Source: Chara braunii (Eukaryota; Streptophyta; Charophyceae; Charales; Characeae). Taken from it: DNA of 29,369 bases. A program made the position numbers and the translations under genes. The notes under the pieces were generated by a model that was given only the letters and a program-made list of their open reading frames with translations, was not told the origin of the DNA and searched no databases. The stretch covers positions 1,771,918 to 1,801,286 of the forward strand of contig BFEA01000038.1 of the NCBI GenBank assembly GCA_003427395.1, written 5' to 3'. Position 1 is the stretch's first letter. Each line of letters opens with the position of its first letter. Positions 11,296 through 22,572 of this stretch are shown here, one piece after another.

Positions 11296-11371
11296 CCACT
11301 TACATGACTCTCTCTTGTGCGATCTAGCATCATCAGCGGTGAGTTTATTTCCTATTTTATTTGGATTGGAC
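11296..11371 (+). repeat. 76-bp direct repeat, copy 2
   Basis: The second copy of the repeat at 10660-10735. It lies about 430 bp upstream of the first ATG of LINE ORF1. Confidence 0.92.
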
Positions 11372-11518
11372 ATGTGCAGCCATCCATGTAGCAGAAATGC
11401 GCCTATAGGGAGTGGATGAATGGGTGGGCGGAAGAATAGTCGAGGCCCGACTGGAGCGCTTCCGTCGGCGCTATTGCGCTTAGACCAAGCGAGTCACCGT
11501 TCGGCAACGTCGAAGTGT

Positions 11519-11719
11519 CTAGTTGTAGGGTGTACCGTCGTGATACATCCATGGAAGTATCGAAGCACCATTATCTACTCGTCGTAGTAGGTCATAGCTC
11601 GGGTTCTTAGCTATGGAGGTTTCTAGAGTAAACACCTGGAAGGGCCCTTTGTAGTTACGTCGTTTTTTTCTTTGTTTCTTAAAATTGTTGTTAACATTGC
11701 CTATATATGGTTCCATCAA
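11519..11719 (-). other. Protein-like open frame in the LINE leader, unassigned
   Basis: A 66-codon - strand frame reads KKRRNYKGPFQVFTL, then ETSIAKNPSYDLLRRVDNG and ASILPWMYHDGTPYN. The residue mix looks like real protein rather than a chance frame, and the GPFQVF word recalls the end of some retroelement pol proteins. I cannot name it. It runs opposite to the LINE. Confidence 0.3.
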
Positions 11720-11804
11720 TTTTTTTGTTAGTCTGAGTTATTTTTTATACCAGTTTGTCCGATAAGGTAACTAACGAGTTGTGGATAACACGGTTGAAGA
11801 CGAA

Positions 11805-13965
11805 ATGATTCACGAAGAGAATCGCTCTCCACCGAGAGCTCCAAACTTGACCTCCGAAGATAGCGACTGTCTCAAGGAGCTAGTAAGGTTGTGTTATCAT
11901 GGCGATGTCATGCCTATCGATATTGATCCGGACGAGATGACAATTGAAGGTAGGGAAGTGAAATTTAAGGTCAATGTGACGTTGGACCAGACAAAAATTG
12001 CATGGCTCAAGGAACGCATGGTCACGTTTATTTTCAGAGTCGGAGCACGTTTCCTTCTAAGGAACTTCAAAGATGATATCATTCGGACATACGAAGACAA
12101 GAAGGTCGCCGATGGAAGCTTTGGAGTTGACTCATTTCAACTAGGAAGGGTTAAAATCGAGTCTCCAAATGTGGTTTTATATGTTGCGAGGTCACGGGAG
12201 ATCGCTAATTGGCTCATTAATAAAGGCTTGGACGAACTCTCTGTCGGTTCATAAAACTATGTTTTCGAGTTCAAGCCCTGGCTGACCAAGACTCAACTCC
12301 TTGGTCAAAAGAGAGTGGAGGATGAAGAGAACTTTTGGGTGGTAGCGGTCCAAGTGCCACTCAACGCTTTCTTCTACTTGGAAGTGCAGATCAGGCGTGC
12401 GATAGGACCGGTTTTGCGTTCTCACCCTCTAGATGAAGACAGAATGAAGTTGTCACTAGTTAATGTCAAATTTGGCATTGACCCAAATGCCAGAGATAAT
12501 ATGAAAGACAAGATCTGGATTGATACTTCGGAAGGAGATTCTTTAGAAGTCAAGCTGGCATCATCTGCTACTCTTGATGTAAACGTTCTCCGACTTTCGT
12601 CCATTCAAAAAACAAATGCAGACGCAATCCAAGGCAACAGAACCAAACAACATGAAGTGGTCAGGCATATTCACAGGCACCTAGAAGCCAAGTGTCATCT
12701 TCAGCTCCTCTTTATTCTTACCCACTCGGGCCAGGCGGAGCTACAAGTTCGAATGTCAATGATGCTTATGGCTCAGTGGTGATTTCTCGAGCTGCCTCGC
12801 AAGGTCCAGCCATGCCAACAGCGTCAGTGTTCAATCTGACATTTTCCCCAGGTTTACTCTCTCATCCGAGTTACATACATCTGTCATGGGGCGCTGCTGC
12901 ACAAGGCACTCAGGGTTGGAACATGTTTGTTCCTTTACACTGGAGTATGCCGCTACTTCAGTATGGATTGCCACAACAATATGGAGGAGCCCAATGCTTG
13001 ACATTCACTACATACACGTCAATCCCGAGTCAATTGGGGGGCCATAACATGGCGTACGTGGAGTCCTCTCCGGTAATTCAGAGAACCCTTTTCATGACTT
13101 CTTTACCAATGATTGGGGGAATTTCACAAGGAGGACAAGGGAATGAGGAAATGTCAGGACCTAGAAATATCGCCAGACCATTAGACATCCCTGGATATTC
13201 AAGGGCCCGGAATAGCAAACCGGTTAAGCAGAGAAGGATTAACCGGGAAAAAAGCTTCACGTTGGAAGGAGGTCATTTTGAAGGCGAACCATTTGCGTCC
13301 TCATCGCAAGGCTCAGACGAGGTTCGATCTGTGATGGGAACAACATGCCAGAAGACGACAAGGAAATGAGTCTCTGTATCGCTCACGAAAGGGCAACTAA
13401 CCAACATCGAGAATTGGATTCTGCCTTTCTTCTATGTGGCCTTCTATAACACGTATTGGGTTGTAGCCTTCGCAGACCACGAAGGAACCCCCAATTTGGT
13501 AAGCCTTGCTTCCCCAGATACCTCGATGCGTACGGCCACGACTGTTCTGATTCGTACTGCGATATCCGATAAGTTCTCATTTCGCTTGATCCTTTATGTT
13601 GTCATCGTTCGCCTGATTGTGGAAAACCCTAACAACAGAGGAAAGAAGATTAAGTTTTTCATCCCCTTGGTGGACGTCAGGTTTAAGGAGGGTCGGATGG
13701 AGCTACTTGAAACAAAAGGGCTACGCCTTTTGCCTATCTCATGGTTTGCGAAAAATAAGCGCCAATAACTGTGTCGAATTCGAATCCCGCCCTCGAAAAT
13801 GACGGAGTGTTTTTGAGAGTTGTTTCCTCGTCTCCCAAAAGAAAAAAAATTGAACTCACAGTTTGTTAGGTCTACTTTGTCCACTCTCTGGCTACCCGAG
13901 GGCCTTTTCTCAAATCCCTCTCATATCCAACAGACAGTGGGGGGAGAAACGATCGTGATATAAGT
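11805..13965 (+). pseudogene. LINE ORF1 protein (DUF4283-like RNA-binding type), broken
   Basis: An in-frame TAA at 11772 precedes the frame, and the first ATG is at 11805. The frame runs to TAA at 12252-12254 and continues in the same frame to about 12780. A frameshift between about 12600 and 12690 moves it into the frame that runs to TGA at 13367-13369, which resumes to 13768. The middle part (about 12255-12560) reads FKPWLTKTQ, FWVVAVQVPLNAF, IRRAIGPVLRSH and KDKIWIDT. Its order and spacing resemble the DUF4283 domain of plant LINE ORF1 proteins. The 3' half is rich in Ser, Gly, Pro and Gln. A basic stretch near 13838 (SPKRKK) may be the original C-terminus, ending next to the ORF2 ATG. 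The expected role is binding LINE RNA. The family call is by pattern, not search. Confidence 0.65.
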
Positions 13966-13966
13966 T

Positions 13967-14951
13967 ATGAATAAACTCAGATTAGTCAGTTGGAATGTAA
14001 GGGGTTTGAGTGACATATCAGACACATTTAAAAAAGAACGTCTAGAAACGTATCTGCATAATCATAATATGCACATTGCGTGTCTCCAAGAAACCAAGTT
14101 AGGTGAGGAAAAAATCATTGCCCTGGGTCGATGGTGGGATGAACCACAATTATGGTCCCTTGCAATTGGCACTAAAGGAGGCATTGGTATCCTCCTTCAC
14201 CGTAACTTGGATGCTGAAACTGTGGACCATTATGCCAATCTGTGGGGAAGGTAAGGTTGGATAAAGTTATTAATTTACTAGAAAGAATGGTTGATTGGCT
14301 CCATATATGCCCCTACTAGCCCCTGCCATCGTACCACCTTCTTCCATGAATTATTGTATGTTCTTCCTTACGGTGAAAAAACGATCTTGGCTCGGGACTG
14401 AAACTCCTCGTTGGATGTACCCACATCAATTCAGGCAGTTGATTGTCCCACGGACAAAATCACTCTCACTCAATTAATGGAAACCTTGGAACTTATAGAC
14501 CCATTCCGACTCACATACCCTATTGATGATGACTTTACATGGTTTTCGAACCCTAGGGGAGATTGGGGTATGATCAGTTGACGCTTGGATTATTTCTTAG
14601 CCTCGCAGGTAATGTGGGGCTCTGTTCTTATGATCTCTGAAGTTTCTCACCCGCTTTCAGACCACAAACCCGTCTCAATGACAGTAATATCTTCGTACTA
14701 TACTCGAGGACGGAATTATTTTCAATTTAACACTCAAAACCTTGAGGATCCTTGTCTGGTATAATGGATGGGGAAATTTTGGGAAAGTTGGAAGGGAGTC
14801 TGGTCTTCATTTGGATCATTGGCTGACTGGTGAGGTAATGGTTCGCGTATCTTCTCTAACCTACTCCCGATTTTTTCACGATTAAAGGCTTATTAACGAA
14901 ATAAAGAGGAGGCGACTTTTAAGAAGAAGATTGGATATGTTGAACTCCGAA
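13967..14951 (+). pseudogene. LINE ORF2, endonuclease domain (N-terminal part), broken
   Basis: ORF2 starts at ATG 13967. The apurinic/apyrimidinic-type endonuclease of L1 elements, which nicks target DNA to prime reverse transcription, is recognisable motif by motif. SWNVRGL (Asn at residue 10) and CLQETK (Glu at 42) are near the start, GSIYAPT is near 14297, and FTWFSNPRGDW is near 14530. RLDYFL follows at about 14583, and SDHKPV (catalytic His) lies near 14660. The Asp-x-Asn motif reads ARD-stop-N near 14395, consistent with TGG changed to TGA. Another stop precedes RLDYFL and fits CGA changed to TGA. A frameshift lies near 14255-14297. The basic linker (EIKRRRLLRRRLDM) runs up to the gypsy insertion. 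Confidence 0.9.
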
Positions 14952-15791
14952 TGTCACAACACCCAATTTCAAACTTGGTTTCGGGTCGAGCGCATCGGCT
15001 CCCGCCTTTTCGCAAAGCGTGGGAGCCCTCCCGACCATGTCACTCCACGCGGCTGATCTCAGTCGCATGATATCGGGATCAAACGGTCGAGATCGGCCGC
15101 GCCTAAATGCCTTATGGTGGCCAGCTCGAAAAGGAGTTAGCCAGAGGCGCGGCATGCTGGAATTAATCCCGGTGTCTACCGGGTAAGATTCGAGTATTGT
15201 AACCTATTGAGCTAGCTCCTATCACAACAGTGAATAGTTTGCCCAGTCGCTATCCCTCTTATCGGGGCCTTGCAGACCCTACCTGCCTGAGGCACTAAAG
15301 GTCTCACCTGCTTGAGGCTTAACAGGCCTCACTTGCTGGCACTGGCTCGTCGGTTGATCACGTGACCACGACTTCATTGGTCACCTAACCGGGTAGGCCT
15401 CGACATCGACCTATCACCACCTATTCCCGTGACCGGCTATCTATCGATAGTCTGAGCGACCACCCAATATCCGACATGACCCTCCTTTTAGCCTACTTCG
15501 ACTGTGAATCGCGGGACTGCTATAGGTAAGATAGGTCAAGCTTTAGCGTCCCCACGTCCGCTATCTCTACGGCCTTACTAGAAACCGCCTACTACCTCCA
15601 TTACTATCAGACGCCGCAGGGGTCCGGACTATAGTTCAAAAAAAGTAATACTCACGCAGTCATATTTAGTCTGAATGAACTTTTGCAAACATCAGTCTCG
15701 TCAAGTCCTTCAATTGAGCAAGAAAAAGTCAGAGAATGTTCGACGTTAAAAAATCCCGGCAAATACCCTTGTCCGGGTATTTGCCCCGACA
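14952..15791 (-). repeat. 3' LTR of the gypsy element, 840 bp
   Basis: On the + strand it begins TGTCACAACACCC and ends TTGCCCCGACA. It is the better-preserved LTR. The parts 15180-15225 and 15539-15791 match the right LTR. The outer 228 bp (14952-15179) and the middle (about 15226-15538) have no counterpart there. Near its inner end is an 11-bp perfect inverted repeat (15758-15768 with 15775-15785). Confidence 0.9.
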
Positions 15792-17274
15792 GCATTCCCA
15801 GGCCCCATTGAACGACGTCCTCGTCGTTCATCCTATATTAGTAAGTAATATAGGTTTTTCTTGATTCTTATGAACCTCCTCTATAAAAATGACAACCAAA
15901 TTCCCTCAATCGAAATTAAGTCGAAACTTATACCAAAATCCGAGTCATTTCCTCCGTAGTCCAAAATTCAATCACTCTTTATTGGAAGGGTACCAGGTAT
16001 AGCCTCTGGCAAGTCTTTCACCAAAACCTGAATTTTTTTACCAGGAATTACGAAAATATTCAAGGAGCTTTGTCTGAATGACTCCAGCATCATCCCACTG
16101 ACAGCCACTCAAAAACATTATTTAGTTTCTCAGAATGGTACTGGAAAAATTTTCGGCTAGCCTTCAAAAATCCAATTGGTTGACACATCTATTTATCTAA
16201 AAAAGTCAGGTTTAAACCCCTGAAAGGTCTTTCAAAATAATCAACCTCCTTAGTGGCTCAGATAAAATTCAAACCAACCACTCATGAGAGAAACCATTCA
16301 TCGAAAGTCCTTGTCCATGTTATGTATCCCACTTCAATTTTCGAGTCATCACACATGATATTTTTCCTGCATGCCTTGTGATATGCGTCGAAGAGTGGTG
16401 TAATGCTAACAAAAAGATAACATTTCGACGTTAAGCCTCGCTTTAGACTCGAACCTCATTACATTCCCTCTCATTTCAGTGTCATGTTTTTGCTAGCCCC
16501 CTACTTGTAAGGTTGAACTACCCCTTCTTCGAGTCTATGACATAGGCTGGTCAGACCTGATCATAGAGGCGAGGCGACCCCACCCGACACACGGCAAAGG
16601 TGACCACTTCTTTCCCCATGGCGAACGACAGTCACCACTTTCACAAACAAGTTATCAACAACCACAATTATATTTTCCTTCAATGATAGTGTAGCCACTC
16701 TCCTTAAAAAAGAAAAGTGACAATATCCCATTCTGGACCAGGAACAAAGTTTTGGCATGGGGGTCACTACCATCTACGGAGCTCACTGCATCAGAACTCA
16801 TCACTACATGATAACTAAAACGTTGCGAAAGTTTTAGGCTATGAAAAAAATTGCAGTAACGCACAGTGTTATCCCATAAGCCATATAATGCAAATTCATA
16901 TCTTTGTCCTAAACCCTTTTACACCAAAATATACATCAAGTAACAACATACATTTTTATAGAGAGTTTCAAAAAATGATAACTAATCATTCAAAATTAGG
17001 AGTTGAAACAAAAATTTTAATCCATTCACAAAATTTGATAAAAAAAATTACGAACAAAAGTCGTAGATATGATTAATTATTACAAAACATGAAACCATAG
17101 GCCCCAAATTAAATCCGAAGCTAAAAAAAGTTCAAAGTTACATCCCCCCTTGTCCGGCCTCAGATAATAGTCAGCAATTAAAAATCCTAAATATAAAAAG
17201 AATTAAAAGAAGAAAGTCAAGTCTTTCATAATCTTTGAACAAAATTTTTATATCAACTGAAATCTTTTTATTAA
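15792..17274 (-). other. Gypsy 3' internal region after integrase, no recognisable gene
   Basis: About 1.5 kb between the integrase end and the 3' LTR. Long for a plain 3' untranslated region, it could have held an extra ORF. The - strand frames near 16561-16864 contain protein-like words (SSDAVSSVDGSDPHAK, LFLVQNGILSLFFFKESG) but I cannot assign them. No clear polypurine tract borders the LTR: the - strand there reads ATGGGGCCTGGGAATGC. Two adjacent hairpins lie at 15810-15854. Bases 16880-17100 are AT-rich and featureless. Confidence 0.5.
15810..15854. repeat. Two adjacent perfect hairpins beside the 3' LTR
   Basis: GAACGACG/CGTCGTTC with a 4-nt loop (15810-15829) is followed at once by CCTATATTA/TAATATAGG with a 5-nt loop (15832-15854). 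Both are perfect and lie 19 bp inside the LTR boundary. Confidence 0.9.
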
Positions 17275-18500
17275 GTTCTTGTGATAAATTTCCACAAATG
17301 CGATCCTGATACCCAATTTCGACCTCGAACCCCATCCAATTCCTTAATCTTATAAGCCCCATGCTCAGATCTAATAACAATACGATAGGGCCCCAACCAT
17401 CGACTGTCCAATTTTCGAGACCATTGTTTTTTCAATGACGTATCATAAAGAAAAACAATATCCCAAACTTATAACAGTTCCTTACTAACACGAATCCCCT
17501 TATCCCATTTTTCCTTGTTTGTCTGTCTGCTCTCTGCAGTAGAAGCGGCCGCCTCCTCAACCCTTTCCTCGATCACCATCACCTGTCTCGTCCTTAATTC
17601 CAACAACTTTTCGTTGAAAACTTCGTTTCCACATCATGTTTTTGTCAAGTGGTCATGAAACTTTCAATTGGAAAAGTTACGTCTCGCCCAAACCACAATG
17701 TGACTGGAGCATATTCAATTGTCCGCTTAATGGTAATATTCTCAACAAAGAATGTTGTCCTTATATATATTGACCATCTTCATGGATTATCCGCACGCCA
17801 TTTTGCCAACAAAGTTTTTAGCGTGTCATGTTCACACTTAACTGACGTATTTGCCTGTGGATGTGCCCTTGTAATATAGCTAAAACTTACTCCACGCTTT
17901 TTCAAAAGTGTCTGCACTTCCCCAGCCCGAAATTCACCACCTCGATCCATGACAAATTTTCGAGCAAACGGGTATCGAAGATAATACTCTTCGATGCATT
18001 CTGCCAAAACATGCCCAGTACGCTCGCGAATGGCACAAACATCAATGGACCCGGTTAGGTTATCCCTTTGCATCGAAGATATATCTGTACCTATTAATCC
18101 CATGTGGCATAACCAATAGATCAAGGTGCACCACAACTCCTAGCTCAACAACATAGCGTGGATTACGGGGTTCAACAAAACGTACATTATATCGTCTTTG
18201 GCAAAGGAGATAAGATTTATAAAAGTCAATTATCATTTTGCTCATCCCTTCCCAAAAATAAAGACGTTGAATCTTTTTCAATGTGACACGTGCCGATATA
18301 TGTCTGCTTACCACCCCATTATACAGTGTTGCAATCACATCAAGTTGTCGTGCAACCCCACGTACCACTCTCTTTGGAATACCTTTACTACATTTCTTGA
18401 AAATATGATCATATCGGACGACAAAGTTTTTGCGCTCTTTACGAACAATTGGATCCATTTCATCATCTCTCAACTCACCATTCAACCACATCCCCATCAA
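17275..18500 (-). pseudogene. Gypsy integrase, broken
   Basis: The - strand shows three parts. (1) A zinc-binding N-terminus (about 18060-18500) with YNGVVSRHISA and YFWEGM...KSYLLCQRR: by comparison with the HHCC pattern the first His and first Cys are both Tyr. (2) The catalytic core, with VHLDLLVMP (first Asp) and, at 17780-18136, VMDRGGEF (second Asp) and HPQANTSVKCEHDTL. Counting 35 residues from the second Asp lands on Lys, so the catalytic Glu appears lost. (3) A C-terminal module (about 17275-17700) with FVENITIKRT, TLWFGRDVTFPIESF and RKLDSRWLGPYRIV...GAYKIKELDG, a GPY/F-type module. Stops and frameshifts separate the parts. The protein would have inserted the cDNA into host DNA. Confidence 0.9.
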
Positions 18501-19499
18501 TCTATACTACCCATCATATTCTCCTTCTCGGAAAGCTTCCTTGATCTCACTAACTTCTCTTTCTTCATTCATTATCCTCGGGTGTTCTTCGTGAATTAAA
18601 TAATTCACAAGAAAAGACATTTTTCCAACGATCCTGAAAGTCTTATCAACTTGTTCATGCCCATACTCAATTGTCAGTGGCTCTCTGATCAGCTCGACCT
18701 CATTAGATAAAGTAAAACTCATAATTTGCTATGATGTTCTCTCACCCTATGAGTCCTCCTCAATGAATGGCTCCCCCATTGCTAGCTTTGATCGCACATT
18801 ATGGAAACTATGAGCATTCCAAATGATTTTTTTACGTCGAGTTGTTGCATTCACCAAGTAATTATACGGATTGATACTCAATTGCGACCCTTCTCCTTCC
18901 AGGAACCCATCGACAGGGACTGAATCCTCAGCCTTATCCGTCGATGAGTCCCAATTAACACGACTTAAACCATTTGTGTGATTCCGAGTGTCTGAAATGC
19001 GTTCAATTTCAAAATTGAACATCAAAATATACGTCAGTCATCGAGCAATGGTTGGCTCAGAAGGAGAATAATTTTAAGTAGAGTCGTAGGATCAACTCGT
19101 AGAATGAACCGTCGACTAAACACATAATTCGTGAAGATACGAAGACAGTGAGGCACTGCGAGAGTTTTCTTTTTGAACTGAGAATAGTTTCACTCAGCAG
19201 CATTTAGTGTCCTGCTTTCAAATCTCAAAGGTCGCTTTCGTCCTTCCTCATCCTTTTGAATCATGACTTCACCCAAAGCCGTGGGGCCCGCATCAGTCTC
19301 GATGATGAAGGGACGTCATGTATCATCGTTAAAATAAGAAACTCTCAAAATCAAACCGCCTTCTCGAAACTCAACCTTCATATCCTCAACGACTGCCTGC
19401 TGCTTCGCTCCCCATTCCTAAATCTAATTCTTGCGTACTATTTTCTGCAAGTGTTCCACTCTCGCTGCGAACCCGCGGATAAAAATACGTCAAAATTCG
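18501..19499 (-). pseudogene. Gypsy RNase H and spacer, broken
   Basis: The RNase H domain degrades the RNA strand during reverse transcription. In one frame (about 19090-19315) I read FIIETDAGPTALGEV, PLRFESRTLNAAE, a stop, NYSQFKK and RRFILRVDPTTL. The first three acidic residues (TDAG, FES, RVD) are present. The stop before NYSQ is consistent with CGA changed to TGA. The end of the domain (18747-19025) reads FNFEIERISDTRNHTNGLSRVNW, where the usual Asp of DGLSR is Asn. A spacer before the integrase (18507-18722) contains EREVSEIKEAFREGEYDG. Confidence 0.87.
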
Positions 19500-20235
19500 T
19501 AAGTTCCAAAGAAGCTTCGAATGTCGGTAATAGATCTGAAGAGAGTCGGTCATTCCAATATTTTATTAGTTTTCTTAGCATCTGGCCGACGACCCTTTTC
19601 ATCACAAAGAAATCTTATTATTACCGTCTTCCTAATACAATGTCTAGTTGTGAGGTTATACTCCTTTAATTTTCTTAGGACCTTTTCCACATTACTGATG
19701 TATTCCCAAACAAACTTTCGAACGCCGGGTAACACTTCAGTCTCGTTCTTGGCACGAGGTCCTGGAATGGCTAAATCATCTATATATAGAGAGGTCACGT
19801 CCGAACAGACCGGCTGCATGACCCTCATCATATATCTTTGCACAATTGCAACGACATTTATCCAACCTTGTGGTGCTGCGCACATATGAAGCAGTACATC
19901 GCCGTCATAGGCCGATCTAGCGTATACGGCGGGAACTGATCATACCCTGAGTACAAATCAATTAGGGTGATGGTGGGCGTGTCTGCACAAGATTTTGAGA
20001 GTTGATCCGCATTCGGAAGTCCACCCGTATCACGAACTGTCACAGAATTCAACTTCTGCAGGTCCTGAAGCCATCGCAAAACTTCGTTCGGCTTAATGAA
20101 GCAGAACCAATAAGATGCATACGGTCCATACGAATAATCATCCACCTTGGTTCGAATCTTCCCGTCAAGATAATTATTAACCTTTCGGTGATCCTCCTGA
20201 TTCGGATATCGTGGACCCTCATATTCCATGGCTGA
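19500..20235 (-). pseudogene. Gypsy reverse transcriptase, broken
   Basis: RT copies element RNA to cDNA. The - strand frame 20229-19858 carries SYWFCFIKPNEVLRWLQDLQ, then RDTGGLPNADQL and LIDLYSGYDQF (motif A Asp codon at about 19957-19959). A frameshift near 19880 leads to the frame 19885-19550, with APQGWINVVAIVQRYM (motif B) and LYIDDLAI (motif C, YIDD at 19775-19786). HCIRKTVIIRFLCDEKGRRP follows. The catalytic aspartates are retained. Length and order match Ty3/gypsy RT. Confidence 0.93.
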
Positions 20236-20802
20236 TGTGGCACCGTATGAATACGGATCATTGAAATCATATCGACGTCCAGTTTTCCACGCTCATCATC
20301 ATCAAAGGCATAAACCAGATGAATCACCTTCATGACATCGATAAAAAAAAATAGTTTCGTGTTCGGTGAGGAAATCATCCCCCCCAATGATCATCTCCTT
20401 GATCCTTTCTTCTGTCAGCCAACACGACCATTTTTCATCCTTCTCTTTCATTGCCCTGATCCACTTACACTCCTTTTTATAATACACTTATTTTTCTTGA
20501 GTGATCAGGACAGGCACCGACCGTGCCTTCTTGCCTACTTTCTTATATTTTTTTTTTGACCCAACGCTGAGTCGCCGCCCTCTAAAACAGACCCTTGTCT
20601 GGTCGAAGGCAGAGACTCCTCCACAAAAGAGTCATTCGACCGATAAACGAGGTGCATTGTCCCCGCACCTCCTTGCTTAGTCATTACCTTTATGAAGGTT
20701 TGTACCAAGCTTGGATCGATCGCAGGGTATGTCGATACAAAATCAATTGTCTGTGAGATATCTGGCAATGTCAAAGAAAACTCATGAGGATCTCACTCCC
20801 CC
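20236..20802 (-). pseudogene. Gypsy pol linker between protease and RT, broken
   Basis: Decayed coding sequence. The - strand frames 20302-20487 (EERIKEMIIGGDDFLTEHE) and 20535-20774 (PAIDPSLVQTFIKVMTKQGG, AGTMHLVYRSND) read like the linker between protease and RT, with stops and frameshifts between them. No catalytic motif is expected here. Confidence 0.65.
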
Positions 20803-21480
20803 TCAAACGACTCTTTCTCCCCTCCTCACATTTTCTGATTCCGAAAAGGTGTACGACTCGAGATTCAGTCGGTTCCGTGAATTTTCCGGTCCGGTATTCA
20901 CACACCTCACCACTTCATAATAGCCATTGACCCAACCGCACAAAGCCACAAACATGGTACCATCATGTTTGTTGATTATTATGCTTTCTGTCCGACAAAA
21001 AAACGATTTTCCTAAAAGCACCTCATGTTCCAACTTTGACAATATATAAAAATATGTTTGCGTCTTAACCTTTCCGACTGTAACCATCACGCCAGTGGCC
21101 ATACCACAAAATAGAGTCGCACCGCTAACCCCAACAAAAAATCCGAAATCATTACGATTGATTTGCATTCCGACTTCAATCGCATGTCTTTCTCTCATTA
21201 TGTTCATTTCGGCCCCGTTATCCACAAGGGTATAAATTTGTTCAGAGCCTATACGAACATTCATATGACCGATGACTACACATCGTCAGTCAATTTTTGT
21301 CCCAAGAGAAGCCCAGTTAGCCTTTGAAGGAACAATGTCACCGGACTTAACTATCATAACTTTTTTTCTCATCATCCGTTGTTTAAACTCATAGCGAAGT
21401 TTCGGTGAAACAAACATGATCTCCTTCAAGGTAATCAGATCACACTGGCTTTATAAAATCCGATCCACAAGCTGCCCAAA
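20803..21480 (-). pseudogene. Gypsy aspartic protease region, broken
   Basis: The frame 21264-20803 reads IYTLVDNGAEMNIM near its start. This is the retropepsin active site, with DNG in place of the usual DTG or DSG. HEVLLGKSFFCRTESIIINK and HDGTMFVALCGWVNGYYEVV follow. The upstream frame (about 21280-21480) reads FGQLVDRIL and IVPSKANWASLGTKID and ends in a stop just before the protease frame. The enzyme would have processed the gag-pol polyprotein. The Asn substitution and stops argue against activity. Confidence 0.87.
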
Positions 21481-22572
21481 ATCAATTTTTTTTTTTAACC
21501 GGGATTGTATATACATTCCTCTTTTTGCGAGTTTTTTTTTTCTTCAACCTCCGCCTTCCCTTTCTCTGGGTCTCTTTCCATAGCACGATGTCTCGCTTGC
21601 TCCTCATCCTCCGCACGCAACCTTTCATCCTCCTCATTGTCTTCCTCATCTATCGGAATAGGTACCTCTTCCCGAGGTCCTTTTTAACTTTCCCCTGACA
21701 CAGATTGCGGTTGGAAAATTTTTCTTTCCGTTCGAGTTTGTGCCATTATGGTCGGTGCCCCCCGTTTGAGTAAAGGTCGGGACATCACCGTTGGCCGAAC
21801 CAATGATGTTGTTCCTGACGCTGAAGTGATAGCAGGTATTGATCCATCTTGTCCTTCAATTTCCCATCCACCAAACATGAACACATTTGGAAGGTTGGGC
21901 CAGACTTCCTCCATGTCCAGGCACAACCGCACAATGGAATCCCAACACTTGCTCAATTTCCTGGTTACTTTCTGAACTCGACAAATAATTTATTCATTCC
22001 TCTCCTCCATTTCCTCCTCCTCACGATCATTAACCGCCAAAGAAGTCATCGCCTCTTCCAACTCAAAAAGACTCACCTCTTCTGGCGAGGCTAAACGGAA
22101 TGTAGCCGGAAGAGAACGGCCCATCCGCCGGAAAACTTATTTCCTCATTCCCCCTTCAATATTTGGGTCAATGAGGTTTCCTTCAAAATCAAAAACTTCG
22201 CCTCGGATGGTCGTGAAGACTATTTGGTCTTTTTCATTCTTAGTTAAAATATGTCAGAAACGGACAAATGACTCTTCATATCACAATATTTGCAGACGTA
22301 TTATAGTTAGTTTTCACGTCTACCCCCATTCCCACGACCTCTACCACGGCCTCGACCACCTTGTGGTTGACTCTGCTGACCCTCGCCTTGTTGGCCTTGG
22401 TCCGGCAGTCGCTTACAGTTTCTATTTCCTCCACCCTTGCCACTTTCCCTACGCTTTCAGGAAGTACCCTGCCCTCCTCAAATTTGATTCAGGGTTTTTC
22501 TCTCAGCCTTTGTCAATTTTCGAGGAAGTTCTTCTTCCTCCTCACTGTCGCTTTCACTATTACTCTCCTGTC
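21481..22572 (-). pseudogene. Gypsy gag C-terminal part, broken and truncated
   Basis: On the - strand, starting from 22572, a Gln/Gly/Arg-rich stretch (about 22320-22390; GRGRGRGRGNGGRREN) is followed by a zinc-knuckle remnant CKYCDMKSHL (22263-22299) whose last Cys is not visible. Then come KNEKDQIVFTTIRGEVFDF, an acidic stretch (EEEEMEERNE, about 22000) and DMEEVWPNLPNVFMFGGWEI (21684-21956). Next is a Glu/Arg-rich segment up to the protease. The N-terminal capsid part, the leader and the primer-binding site are missing: gag abuts LTR-derived sequence directly at 22573. Confidence 0.75.

Noticed and set aside
13775-13800. tRNA B-box-like word ATTCGAATCCCGCC
   Set aside because: It lies within LINE ORF1-derived sequence and no tRNA stems can be formed.
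18198-20235. + strand frames across the gypsy pol region
   Set aside because: The - strand carries recognisable RT, RNase H and integrase motifs at the same places.
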